A stretch of 64,000 nt of DNA from Aaosphaeria pasadenensis (Eukaryota > Ascomycota > Dothideomycetes > Pleosporales). Below the pieces are notes generated by a model, which was not told the DNA's origin, ran no database searches, and saw only the letters and a list, made by a program, of their open reading frames with translations. The stretch covers positions 124,001 to 188,000 of the forward strand of contig JAKLMB010000039.1 of assembly GCA_022813625.1 (NCBI GenBank), written 5' to 3'. A program made the translations under genes and the position numbers. This document shows, in pieces, positions 33,675 through 44,848 of the stretch (positions are counted from its first letter, which is position 1; each line of letters starts with the position of its first letter).

Positions 33675-34339
33675 GGCGGCTTACACGAACATCTCCCGTG
33701 GAAAGTCGGATGGCAAAGATGGTCGGAAAAGAAAAGGGTATATGCAAATCATGGAAGGGCGCTGCTTTTGCCATGGACTAAGAATAAACTCACGGTTCTT
33801 CTAGAAGAGTTCTATGGCCGATTGCCTGAAGGGGTTAGTAGGTTTTCTTATCTCGGTTAGCAAGCGGATCCACGTGGCGGCTTAATGGTCACAAAAAAAA
33901 TATGATTCACCAGCCAGCCAAGCATCGTGAAAAGATTTCCCCGAGTGGTAGGACAACCACAAATCACTTTCAAATGGGACCAGGGCCTGAGTGCTGTAAG
34001 CCTGTACGGCAAATCATATCCTGCATTCTCGCTTTCTAATCGAAAGACGAGTATGACTGCTTACACTGAGGCACGTTTCGTAACCTCGCTCGATAAGAGG
34101 CCCAAGCGGTGAGCCACGGCCTAATCGAGAGCTAACATAATTACCATTTTTCTTCAAACTTGGTCGAACATGGCCGACCGCAAGCCGGGCCAGGCGCGGG
34201 AAATTCTCTGATACGAAAACGATCCTTTTTCTACCCCCTTAGCGAATCCCTTAAAATGCTCCCTACCCGCCTTCCACTCCACTCTTGATCTTCCCCACGC
34301 TGTTCTCCCCCACACCACGGCAACGTCCTCTTGAGGTCA
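33675..34339. other. Intergenic region, nothing seen
   Basis: About 660 bp between the small membrane-protein frame and the methyltransferase gene. The last 150 bases are pyrimidine-rich and likely the promoter and leader of the latter. Confidence 0.5.
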
Positions 34340-35506
34340 ATGAGCCTCACCGGCCATTATCTGACTCCTACGAGCAGCTTGCCACCGGTTCGCTCCCTGG
34401 TGGCTGCTTCCGAGGAACAAATCCTATCTGCTCTGCGCAATCTGCAGACCATATACTGTCCACTTCGACTTCCGGTCACCGTCCACTCCGACCCCAGATT
34501 TAAGCGGGTGGTCAGCGCTTCGACGACGCCTGTCGATTCCGGTTATGTCTCTCACGATGAAAGTGCCGGCGGTGTAGACGCTGAAGCTGCGATTGCCGAT
34601 CTCCGTGCGGATGTATTCGAGCGGAACTATGTCATCAGGTGGTTGACAGCCCTGATTGCACGTGTTGAAGAGTTATCAATCGAGTCAGAGATCGTCAGGG
34701 AGTGTGTACTTGACGATGCCGCATTCATTCTCTCGTCGTTCAGCGATTCGACCGAGGACGAGGAAGACCAGTCCATCACACGCAACTTCTCCTTCCAAAC
34801 CTCTTTGCCAGATTCCAACCCTGTCAAGGTCCAACTCAACGACGCTCCTCTCACCGGCGCAGACCACACCGACGTCGGTCTTCAGAGCTGGGGCGCTTCG
34901 ATCATTCTTTCTGAACTCCTCTGCCTCGACCCCACTCGCTTTGGTCTGGATGGCGTATCCACCGTCGTCGAACTCGGTGCTGGCACCGGGCTCGTCAGCC
35001 TCACCCTCGCCACTCTTCTCCCGCAGCTCCCTACCAGCACCACCAAGCCCACCGTCATCGCCACAGACTACCACCCCGCCGTCCTGGACAACCTCCGCGC
35101 AAACATCACCACCAACTTCCCCTCCGCCGCAAGCTCAGCCGTGCAAACCGCCCTCCTGGACTGGTCCTCCCCCTCCCTCACCGGCCCCCTCTCATCCCCC
35201 GTCGACATGCTCATCGCCGCAGACGTGATCTACGCGCCCGAGCACGCCCAATGGCTCCGCGACTGCGCCGCCCGCATGCTCGTCCCCTCCGGCGTCTTCT
35301 GGCTCATCGCCACGGTGCGCAAGTCCGGGAAATTCGAGGGCATCGCGGATACCGTGGAAGCGGCTTTCAAGATCGAGGACTGTCCGCGGGACGAAAGTAC
35401 CGGGCGCGTGTTTAGGATTTTGGAGAAGACGGAGGTGGAGAAGAAGAGGGGGATTGGTCGCGGGGATGAGAGTGGGTATTTGCTTTTTAGGATTGGCTGG
35501 GACTGA
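34340..35506 (+). CDS. Lysine methyltransferase, FAM86/EFM3-like
   Basis: Intronless, 388 residues from ATG MSLTGHYL. The C-terminal 230 residues are a class I SAM-dependent methyltransferase of the Methyltransf_16 type: TGLQSWGASIILSE-like pre-motif (GLQSWGASIILSELLC), motif I VVELGAGTGLVSL, motif II VIATDYHPAVLDNL, and motif post-II MLIAADVIYAPEHAQWL in place of the (D/E)xxY loop. The N-terminal extension contains RNYVIRWLTALIARVEEL, which resembles the FAM86 domain of eukaryotic elongation factor 2 lysine methyltransferases (yeast Efm3). The expected role is trimethylation of a lysine in eEF2 or another translation factor in the cytosol. The substrate assignment rests on that N-terminal resemblance only. 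Third codon positions are strongly C-rich. Confidence 0.8.
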   Translation: MSLTGHYLTPTSSLPPVRSLVAASEEQILSALRNLQTIYCPLRLPVTVHSDPRFKRVVSASTTPVDSGYVSHDESAGGVDAEAAIADLRADVFERNYVIRWLTALIARVEELSIESEIVRECVLDDAAFILSSFSDSTEDEEDQSITRNFSFQTSLPDSNPVKVQLNDAPLTGADHTDVGLQSWGASIILSELLCLDPTRFGLDGVSTVVELGAGTGLVSLTLATLLPQLPTSTTKPTVIATDYHPAVLDNLRANITTNFPSAASSAVQTALLDWSSPSLTGPLSSPVDMLIAADVIYAPEHAQWLRDCAARMLVPSGVFWLIATVRKSGKFEGIADTVEAAFKIEDCPRDESTGRVFRILEKTEVEKKRGIGRGDESGYLLFRIGWD

Positions 35507-36613
35507 GGAAGAGGGGGAGTAGTTTTCTTTCATTTGCATTGGAGTTTTGTGGGTTATTGAAGGGGTTTAGATGATAGAGTGGGGGAATGGTATAGATGCG
35601 TATAGATGCGAGATACCCATGCATTGAACGTAGACAACTAGAAAAGATGAGAACGTAGATACATAGAGTAGATGGGATAAATAATTGGGCATTAGATGTA
35701 TGCGAACAATAAAGGGATAGAAATGAAAAGATATAGAGAACACGTCTTACTGCTTTTACTGCATTTACTGTGTCACATTCCAGCAATGCTTTGCCCATTA
35801 TGACAATCGGGGCACATGTACTCAGTATGTGATCTGTCGACCTCTTCAATATATGAAAGCAATGCTAGCTTTATGCAGCGAGTTTAGCAAGGTACAAAAC
35901 ATTGACGTAGTTGAAAGGCTACATACAGATTTGTAAGGAATCCATGACTACAAAGGAGTACCTCCCAGCTGATGAATTAGGTGTCTAGCTTTTGTGTTAA
36001 TGATGTCAAATAAAGTATAGTTCTTCGCGTTATAGCATTGATCTCGTGACATCGGACCTTTGGACATGATTCGTACGTGTGATCCTTCGTCATCGGAAAG
36101 TACAAGGCCGCGGGATTTTACTGAAGGAACAACTATGACTGTAGTTAGTCAAATGTTTAAAGATGACGGAACAGCATTAATTTCGACTCTTACCATTTCC
36201 CGTCTGCTGCCGAGTGTCGCGATTGGTGTCTGCCTGATATCCTAGACACTTAAGGATTGTACTCCGATCTCTCCAACTATTCCGAGCACTCCGACAGCCA
36301 ATAGGTCATCATCGGTCCCTGAGAAGCACAGAAGATCTGATAAGGACCTCCCAAGATCAGATAAGCGCTTACTGTGAACTAAATAATAGTTTGTTGTCTT
36401 TCAATAGAACTCATATGACTTTGGCTATATATATGAGATGTCTGCTGTCCTGCTGTTATGTCGAATCATCAGAACACTTGTACGGCTCTGAAAGCTTTGG
36501 AGTCTACAGCCCTTTTGTTGAATTATTTCTAATTAATACATTCATTGCGATTTCCCAAATCGCATTATCAGGCGTGAACTCAAAGTGACTGATATTAAAC
36601 CCCATCAATTAAG
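35507..36613. other. Intergenic region, AT-rich, nothing seen
   Basis: About 1.1 kb of AT-rich sequence between the methyltransferase gene and the MFS exporter gene. Only short frames without motifs. Confidence 0.5.
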
Positions 36614-38172
36614 ATGGCGCCCCAGCCTGACGTCGAGTTGGCCGACGTGATCGCGCCCGTCGACTCTAAAAGCGCTCCGGAACCCGTCAAGACTTCTCTG
36701 AAAGCCCATGATCCGTTCCTCGTGGAGTTCGACCAACAATTCGACGCGGACAACCCCAAGGACTGGCCGACGGGACGAAAATGGGCCGTCACAGATGTTC
36801 TCTCCGCGACCGCGTTCAATCGCATCATGGTCTCCACCATCATGGCACCAGCCCTTTCGACAATCGGCCATGAACTCCACATGTCTCCCACTGAGTCTGC
36901 AATGTCTCTATCCATATTTCTGCTCGCAACGGCGTTTGGCCCTCTCTTCATAGGGCCACTATCTGAGATATATGGCCGACAGCCAGTTCTCCATGGCTCC
37001 AACGTATGGTTTCTCGTGTGGAATATCGCATGCGGATTCGCGAATTCGAAGCATCTTTTGATTGGCGCGAGGTTTCTGGCTGGGTTCGGGGCCAGCTCGA
37101 TTTATGCACTTGCTGGAGGTGTCATGGCGGACTTGTGGAGACCGGAGCAACGGGGTCGGTCGCTGGCGATGTATATTCTGATTCCTATCCTTGGAGCCGC
37201 TGTCGGTAAAGCCCCCAAACCTTTGAATTTCTTCGTGGACAATTGCTGACGTTTGTGTAATTAGGCCCCATCATAGGCGGCTTCATGGCAGGTAGAACGA
37301 CATGGAGATGGATGTTTTGGTCCACGTCGATATTCCAAGCCGTCATGATCGTTGTCTCTATGACAGTCTTTCGCGAGACGTATGCTCCAACAATCCTCAA
37401 ATGCCGGGCCAGGGCACTCCGGGAGCAAACGAAGAATGACGCATACTACACAAGCTACGAGCGAGAGGAAGAAAAGGATTCAAAGATGCTCGTGCTGAGG
37501 CGTGCTCTAACTAGGCCGCTGTGGCTCCTCGCATTCGACCCAATCGCACAAGCGACTTCAGTCATATCTGGCGTCGGGTACGGCACGCTATACATTTTCC
37601 TCTCCAGCTTCTCTGAGCTCTGGATCAAGCAGTACCATATGTCCGTCGAGAAGAGCGGGCTTCACTACATTGCGTGTGCTCTTGGAGAAGTGGCTGGGAG
37701 CCAAATCGGCGGTCCCTTAATCGACTACCTGTACAAAAGGCAGTTGGCGAAATCTCAAGGAGACATACAACCCGAATCAAGGGTACTCCTCATGATTCCG
37801 TGTGCACTACTCACCCCGGTCGGAATCCTCATCTACGGCTGGACTGCTCAGTATAAAGTCTCGTGGATTGCCGTGGACGTCGGAATGTTCCTAACTATGT
37901 TCACGATGCAACTCGGCGGCCTACCTATGCAAGCTTATATCATGGACGTCTACCAGAATTATACGAGCAGTGCATTGGCGGCGACTCAGTTTCTCAGAAG
38001 CCTTACCGCGTTCTTGTTTCCGCTCTTTGCGCCTTCTTTGTACAGCCGACTTGGCTACGGATGGGGCAATACCCTTATTGCTATATTGGGATTGCTCGTG
38101 AATCTATGCGCGCCTTGGGTACTTTGGACGTATGGCGCGCGGTTCCGGGCGAAGGGGTCGTCGGTTCGGTAG
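36614..38172 (+). CDS. MFS multidrug-type exporter (DHA1)
   Basis: Two exons, 36614-37205 and 37265-38172, 499 residues. The N-terminal 55 residues are cytosolic, with NPKDWPTGRKW, the conserved entry to TM1 in fungal DHA1/polyamine-type transporters. About twelve helices follow, with motif A as GPLSEIYGRQPVLHGSN after TM2, GFGASSIYALAGGVMADLW in TM4-5, the RGRSLAMYILIPILG segment, and motif C-like AAVGPIIGGFMAG across the intron. The second half has YTSSALAATQFLRSLTAFLFPLFAPSLY, also standard. It should export a small hydrophobic molecule by proton antiport at the plasma membrane. It sits 4.7 kb from the terpene synthase gene with no gene between, so export of a terpenoid product is a reasonable inference. 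Confidence 0.9.
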
Positions 38173-41100
38173 TGTTTGGGTCGCGCAGGTTGGAGGGCCG
38201 CATGCTGACTGCTTCAGAGCGTGTATGTAGGGACAAGGATAGATGCGCTCGATGGAGTCTGGCTATCATTATTGACCCATATGAGAATATGTAGGCTTTA
38301 GAGAGCGAGGTGTAACGTTTCAATATACCTTTTGTCACTAATGTCAATGTCTAGTCGCTCAACATTGCAGTAAGCCAATTTGCTCATCTTACGTATGAAG
38401 TCCTCAACCTGCGTCTATTTTCATTCTCCCATGGATTGGCTCTGGTGGACCTTAGTATCCGTTCCTATCCCTTGTCAAAAGTAGGGACGTCATCCAGTCG
38501 ACTGGGGCCGAATTGATCATGTGGGATTACGGTCCGCGTGTATATTCCATCACTCTCTGCGCCCTTGTCCAGCGATTAATGCGGTAGTTACGCCCCGTGG
38601 AGATATGTGTTAGACTAGATAGAGTAATTAACCAAGCGCATATTGGAAATTCCAAGGAGGTGGTGGGAGTTTGACTGGATTCCTTCGAACTAGGGTCTAG
38701 GAATTTCGAGATTCCACTTCTTGGGTCTTGCCAGGATGGACGACACAGCGTAGCTCACAGGACCTTCGATAGTCAATGGTAGTATGAAACGTAATCGTGG
38801 TCGTGCTATGGAAGGGTGTGGAATTCCTGACGCAAGAAAATTTGTTGACAGCAATTGTCTACATCCAGACCAAGACAGATGATCAACCGCGAGGCAAGTC
38901 CACCGCAAGCGATCTACATCGCCTCACACCAGGAACGCCTCTCTGTCATAGCTATCGTCATTTGAGTCAACAAACTCTGCGATGATGTTTCCAGTAGGTC
39001 TGGCGGAAGAACTCGTCCAGCACGCACTCCATTCAGTTTCCCTGTTTTCGCGTGAAGCTCGGCAATTGTATGGTTCCGTAACCGAGCAGACTGGAAGCTG
39101 CCGTCTGATGTGGCAAAGGCTTGTGCTCGTCTGTTGAATGTGCGCTTAAATTAATCATTGGACCGGATCATTCTCTGCGTGCCGTACGTGGCTTGCGCTT
39201 GATCGATCTGGGTATTTCTTGATCAATGTCCGCGCATGCAGTAAGCAAGGTCTTTGAGACATTGCATTTGGTAGTCGTCTAAGAGCAATGGAGTGTGTTT
39301 CAATGTCTCGTCTGCCAGAGTTGACGGATTCGAAGGGCTGTACGAGATACCTGGCTGGTCGCATGAGGTGGAGACGGTCACCTGATGCTTCGGCGACGGG
39401 TAGATAATTCTAAAGTCTTTGGTGATACGAAGCTAATGGATGATCTGAGGCGTAGTTATCGTGTGTGTCGTATTTCACATGCAACAGCGGGCCGTTCGGC
39501 GGTGAAGGATGAAAACAGGCGACATTCCATCCTGCCATGATTCCGCACCTGGCTGGCTCACTTAGTACATGGCTGTTATTAATGGAGTAACATGTACATT
39601 GGCTTGGCATACAATTCCTCTCATTGGAGCCCCCTTACCCTTGCCATTCCAGTAGACGAAAACATGTTTCAAAGACCTATACGCAATTATCTAGAGTTGG
39701 GTACATTTTCAAAGACAGACGGTGAATGCAGGATGAATGTTTCCCTGAGGGCGTATTGTTTGTTAAAGAAACGAAGAGGCCGAAATGTTGCCGTAGGAGT
39801 TACCACGGTAGCCGCCACAGTGGGGCCCGGTCTCTGCTCAAAAAACTAAACATGGATTGTTTTACAATTCGGGTCGCCGTCCATTGTTGGATTTTGCATA
39901 TTGGCAGCAGTTACGATCGATCATGCAATGGGGTGGGGAAACAAGAGGCTCAATGCACCTTGCCGACTAGACATAAAGTGTGCGTCTTGCAGATATTGAA
40001 GGACCCCCATCAGGACGAAACCAATTGGCAAAGAACTGTGCCTCAGTGGGGGGAGGCTAGTGTGCCGTTAAAGGCTCCTCCGTCGTTTTTAGGTTTGAAC
40101 CGGGCGTTTCCCCGTCTAGGCTATGAACTCCTGGAGGATTTCCATGTTCCTCAATTCACTTTTGAAAGTCAAAGTCTATTACTGAACAGTGCATGCTTTG
40201 AACGGTTGGAAGGCCCAGTTTTTACCCGTCCGAACAACGTCAATCCCCATCATTGCAAACTCAATTAAATCAACATCAGTGCTGTCCTGCGTTTCTGGAA
40301 GACTAGGACCGGCCCGGCGTCAGGAAGAGGAAGCCCGCGTCTAGTGTTAACAGTTTCGTTAAGGATGTTGGCGGATTGGACGGGCCGACCGCCACTTCCA
40401 GTCTTCGCAGTCTCTCCGAGCATATTTATGCATGTGCTGTGCTCAGACAATTGGGGATTATGAATTGTAACAAGGAAAGATCTTCTTGAGGGCGACAATC
40501 TCTGCCATTAGGGAAACAATGCACAGGGCAACTGCCAACACAATACAATGCCGTGACTCGTGAACAAACGAATTGCGCCATTGGCGGGAACGAAATGGAT
40601 TTCCTACTTATTATTATGGGGGCGTTCTGCCAACCATTTCTCCAGACTCTAGTCGCCCGGAAAGACCCTTGTGATCGAGAAAAGCAGGTCTTCCATAGCT
40701 TTGCTTTGTGTTGTGGTGCTGCCGCTTCTTGGTTTAGGAGTTCACAATGGCCAATGAACAAAGTCGCGGTGTATACTTCCCCATGTCGCCTGCTTCCTTA
40801 GGCCTAAACCGGCTATATTTTAGCTTATGGCTACTGGAGTTCAACAAAATCTTTACATCTAGCAACGGAACCTTGCAGAAAGAAAGATAAGACTGCTTCA
40901 ACTTGGTCCCTCATTGTTACAGGTACATCCGCCGTATTGTCGGTTATAACCGAGCAATCGGTGTGGGCGCTTCGCGCCAATCTAACTTTTTGTTGTTCCA
41001 TAGATTCATTAATGACAACGCTTATTGACATCTCACATAGCACTATTATCCGAGATGCCCAATGAGGATAAATATGCGCTATTGCCAGAGGGATCGTGGA

Positions 41101-42845
41101 ACACACGGACGTGCGCCGACAGCAACAGTTGGTTAATCGGCGCCTTAAGATGTTGTACAGACCGAGGCCGTTATGACGATCGATTTTGACAGCAGAGCGA
41201 TAGCAATGATTGTCGACCGAAGAAGCTCCCGTTGGTAATGTATTGCAAAGCAGACAGGCTTCTGGACCCATTACAACCCCACAGCTTCATCGTCATCATA
41301 CCTGGAGACGCACCACGCTGTCCAGATTGGCACGACCGTATGCCGCTTTCGTTTTGTAACAAGGCAATGCTGGATGAGCCTATGTTCGTCATCTGGGTAG
41401 AGCGCTCAACTTTACTTGTTACAGCGCTGGATAACGACAGTACAAGTGCCGACCCAATTTTAAATGTACAGTTCGGCCGAAATGGCCGAAGTGGCTTTGG
41501 TTGTGGGAAAGGGTCCATCTATGTTACTAGCCCCTTTTGCATTGACAAGAAAGACCATGGATGTACGGTACCGAAAGGAAGAGGAGGCCCATTGAATTGT
41601 CGAGCGCTAAAGCCATGTACATACAATGAAAAGACGGTTATGAGGAATATGAACGGGCATTGTAGCAATATGAACATAGAAACCGGGTACCCCGCAAGAT
41701 TGACAGATTGAAAGCCCCGAATTCGGCCCATGAATGGACGAAAATCGAAAACATAGGAACGGCTCGCGCGCCTGTATTGTCTGTGTATGTGGGATTGACA
41801 ACAATGTCCCGCGGCACTTTCCTGCCACCCTACTGTATGACCATGTCGCCTCATTGCATTGAAAAACCTTCCCTACCCTGGCCGAAGGACTTTTCTATTA
41901 GGAACTGCTAAGCCTGGCGAAGACTAGCCATTCCTGCAATTTCCAGGGTGCGAGGCTCATCCGTTAGTCCCGACAAAGCTGTTTACGGTCGGTTGAAATC
42001 CTCAAATTGTCAAATCCAGCAACTGCATAGTCGTATTAGTTTTCAAACTGTCATATCGCTCTTCCCAGGATTCAAGACATTAGCTTCATGTACTTCCCAG
42101 TAAAGCAAGCGCGATAAGCGTTGTAAATGAAGGTATCCCATGTCCCAATATAAATGTACCCGGCAGCACCTTATCCTCGGAGCGCGAGACAACTGGGGTC
42201 TTCGCCATAGTCTATACTAGATATGGCGCCATAATTGACCGACTTTTGCTAAGCTGGGATCTATTTTCTCACTGCACAAGGGACAAATGCATGTCGTCTC
42301 ATCAGAGCGCTTAGGTTGCTGGAGAAAAAGTGGGCAGAGCACGGCCAATGTTTGAGTCAAGCCGCGCGGAACGGCCTGAATTCGGCAATGCCCCCTCTTT
42401 GACCTCACATGTTTTGGGATTGAGGCCTTAAATCTTGTCTGAAAGGCGAGACATTGAAAACTCGGATGCTTCGGCTTGCGCTGTAGTGGCATGTACGGTT
42501 CAGCGCATCGGGTCGTATTCGACGGTAGCTACCCAGATTGGCAGTTAAAACCATACTTGAAGCTATGCATTGGCGTCGTAACAGGAATGTTTTGGAAAAC
42601 CAACAAATCGAAAATTTCTATTAGCTAGGATTCATATCTAAGTGGGGTCCGACTCAGCTGTTTGAACAGTATATCCATGTGCCTTCCGGAACTGCTCTCC
42701 CACGTGGGTCGCCTTTTTTGTATCTGACCATCATAACTGACCACTTACCTCAACGTCGGATCCAGTCCCATCAAATCTCTCCCCATTATTGCATTGTCTA
42801 AAGTGAAAATACACCAGTGACAATACAACCGCCACAATCGCCACA
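38173..42845. other. Gene-free stretch inside the terpene neighbourhood
   Basis: About 4.7 kb without a recognisable gene. The longest frames (about 110-180 codons, on both strands, near 39726-41854) have no domain motif, no biased composition and no believable splice partners. No transposase, integrase or P450 motif is seen. Composition is not strongly AT-rich. It may be decayed genes or an old element no longer readable by eye. Confidence 0.5.
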
Positions 42846-44474
42846 ATGACAACAGTCAATGGGTTTCTTCCCTTGAGCAAGAAAGCACCTGAGCTCACTC
42901 GGAGAGACACGCTGACCTCAGGAACGGGATTGCTCAATGGGAACAAGAAGACAACAGAAGTTCCTCGAGGAAAGAAGGTTGTAACAATCAAGCTCCCAGG
43001 TCTCTACACTGGACTCCTGGCCCAGCCTGCACGCCTGAATCCTTTTCTAAAATCTGACATCTCGCGGCAAGCTGAAGAGTGGTCACGCGAGTAAGTTCCT
43101 GCGATTGTCTCTCGACTTACGTTTGCTGAACGAGTCAGGATAATGGGACTGAATGAAAAGGGATACGCCCGATTGCGGGGCGCCCAATTCCCATTGCTAG
43201 CAGCTGGTTTTGCTCCGGATACCGATGCGAACGGCTTTCGAATACTTTGTGATTGGATGATCTGGGTAGGCACAGACCTCGCTGTTGACATGACATATCG
43301 TGATGAAGCTGACCTTGATTAGGTTTTCTACTTTGATGATTGTAAGTAACAACTACATTTGTGATTCAATCGTGCGTTGGAGATTTTCGTTTCTGGAGAC
43401 TGACCACGTTCTGGTCCATAGTGTTTGATGATGGAGAGCTTCGAAATGATCCTATGGCAGCTCGACGAGAGATCAATGCGCATTTGGCGCTCCACTCAGA
43501 TGATCATCCGGACGTGTCTCCCAAAGAACGACCTGTGCGTCTTCTATATCAAACTCTCTGGAGAAAGATCAAAGCGGTGAGTAGTCTTCCTAAGCGTGAA
43601 CCGATATCGTCATAATTGTGATGTTTCTAACACATATCAAGATATCGACAAAAGGTGCCCAACAACGTTATATCCAGTCAATGAGACATTACTTCGAAGG
43701 TATCGCCCTTCAAGTCGACTCTGTTTATTGGCATTCTCAAGGTTATACCGCTACTACTTTCGATATGTATTGGCGTGGACGTACCCACTCTGCTGGCAGC
43801 CGACCTTGCCAAGCGCTCCTAGAGTAAGATATCATCCGCACTTCTGTTGTTCGTGATCTAATTGAAGTAACAAGACCTCTTTACAAAATCACACTGCCTG
43901 ATCATGTGTGGGATCACCCAATGGTCAAAGAAGCAGAAGACACCGCGACACATTTGATCATGTTGTAAGTAATGGGTCTGATCTCTTTTTTAGCAAACCA
44001 GGAAATATGCTGACTGTGCCTAACACAGTTACAATGACGTATTATCTTATCGTAAGGAAGCGGTAAGATGCAATGATCTCAATAAAGCTATTGCATTGGA
44101 CTAACGTATTACACAGAGTGAATTAGTGCCGCATAACAGCATCCATATTTTGCAGCGAGAACGAGGCTACAGCTTGCAGGAAGCATATGATTTCGCCAAT
44201 CAGCTCATTAAGCAGATGTTTCAGCGTTGGTATTGGGCGCAGCAATGCTTGCCAAGTTGGGGCGAAGAGATAGACATCCAAGTCCAAAAGTATCTACAGG
44301 GCGTATTGGATCAGGCGAAGGGAAATTTGGATTGGAGGTATGTATACAATTACAAGACCTCTATTGGATCCTGATCACTAACATTTGCATAGTTTTGGAT
44401 CACGGAGATATCTCGGAAAAGATAGTGAAGCTGCGCGGGCCACAATGACTTTAGATTTTGTTGTGGACGAGTAG
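42846..44474 (+). CDS. Class I terpene synthase
   Basis: Nine exons: 42846-43090, 43139-43265, 43323-43341, 43422-43576, 43642-43823, 43875-43964, 44029-44062, 44117-44337 and 44393-44474, together 1155 nt or 384 residues with perfect frame. Metal-binding motif 1 is FYFDDLFDD (DDxxD); its first half sits in a 19-nt exon. Motif 2 is NDVLSYRKE, an exact NDxxSxxKE. The C-terminal RRYLG corresponds to the RY pair that contacts diphosphate. The highly conserved YWRGRTHSAGSRPC precedes the fourth helix. These define the fungal/bacterial terpene cyclase family (pentalenene/aristolochene-like), which ionises farnesyl or geranyl-type diphosphate with Mg2+ and cyclises it in the cytosol. No prenyltransferase domain is attached. 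The product cannot be predicted. Flanked by exporters and an NTF2-like gene. Confidence 0.93.
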
Positions 44475-44848
44475 ATGTCGGGAGAAAGGAGTGATTTTCT
44501 TGTTTTAGTTTCACGGCGTTTCGATATCACCTACGAGCATTCCTTCGGCTGTTTTCCCTTGCATTATACACACAGATAGAGTAAAACGACAAGTCTGAAC
44601 AATCAATAACATAATTTTCCGATTTTTGAAACTGAATAATGCGTCCGCATTTACACCAGCTTCTGCACTTGTGCGCTGTAGTTACTCCATTTCAGACAAA
44701 GTCATATAAACAAAGAGGTGTCTCTTCAATGGCAAGGATTGGAACTTGCAAGAGTTAGCTCCAAAACATTCCATTGACCTCGTATTTCCAATGTAGTCAG
44801 CATTGTCGCCCTAAACGACACAATCCCAAAAGCGGTATTGCGCCAAGC
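44475..44848. other. Convergent intergenic region
   Basis: About 370 bp between the 3' ends of the terpene synthase gene (plus) and the ABCG transporter gene (minus). Only terminators expected. Confidence 0.5.

Noticed and set aside
39726..40268. 180-codon frame in the gene-free island
   Set aside because: No domain pattern, no composition bias, no initiation or splice support.
40831..41854. Overlapping frames of 110-160 codons on both strands
   Set aside because: Overlap each other on both strands and have no motifs. They look like chance frames in moderately GC DNA.
43824..43874. Apparent in-frame stop (GAG TAA) in the terpene synthase
   Set aside because: It is the GTAAGA donor of a 51-nt intron ending ACAAG. 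Removing it restores frame and the conserved LPDHVWDHP segment.
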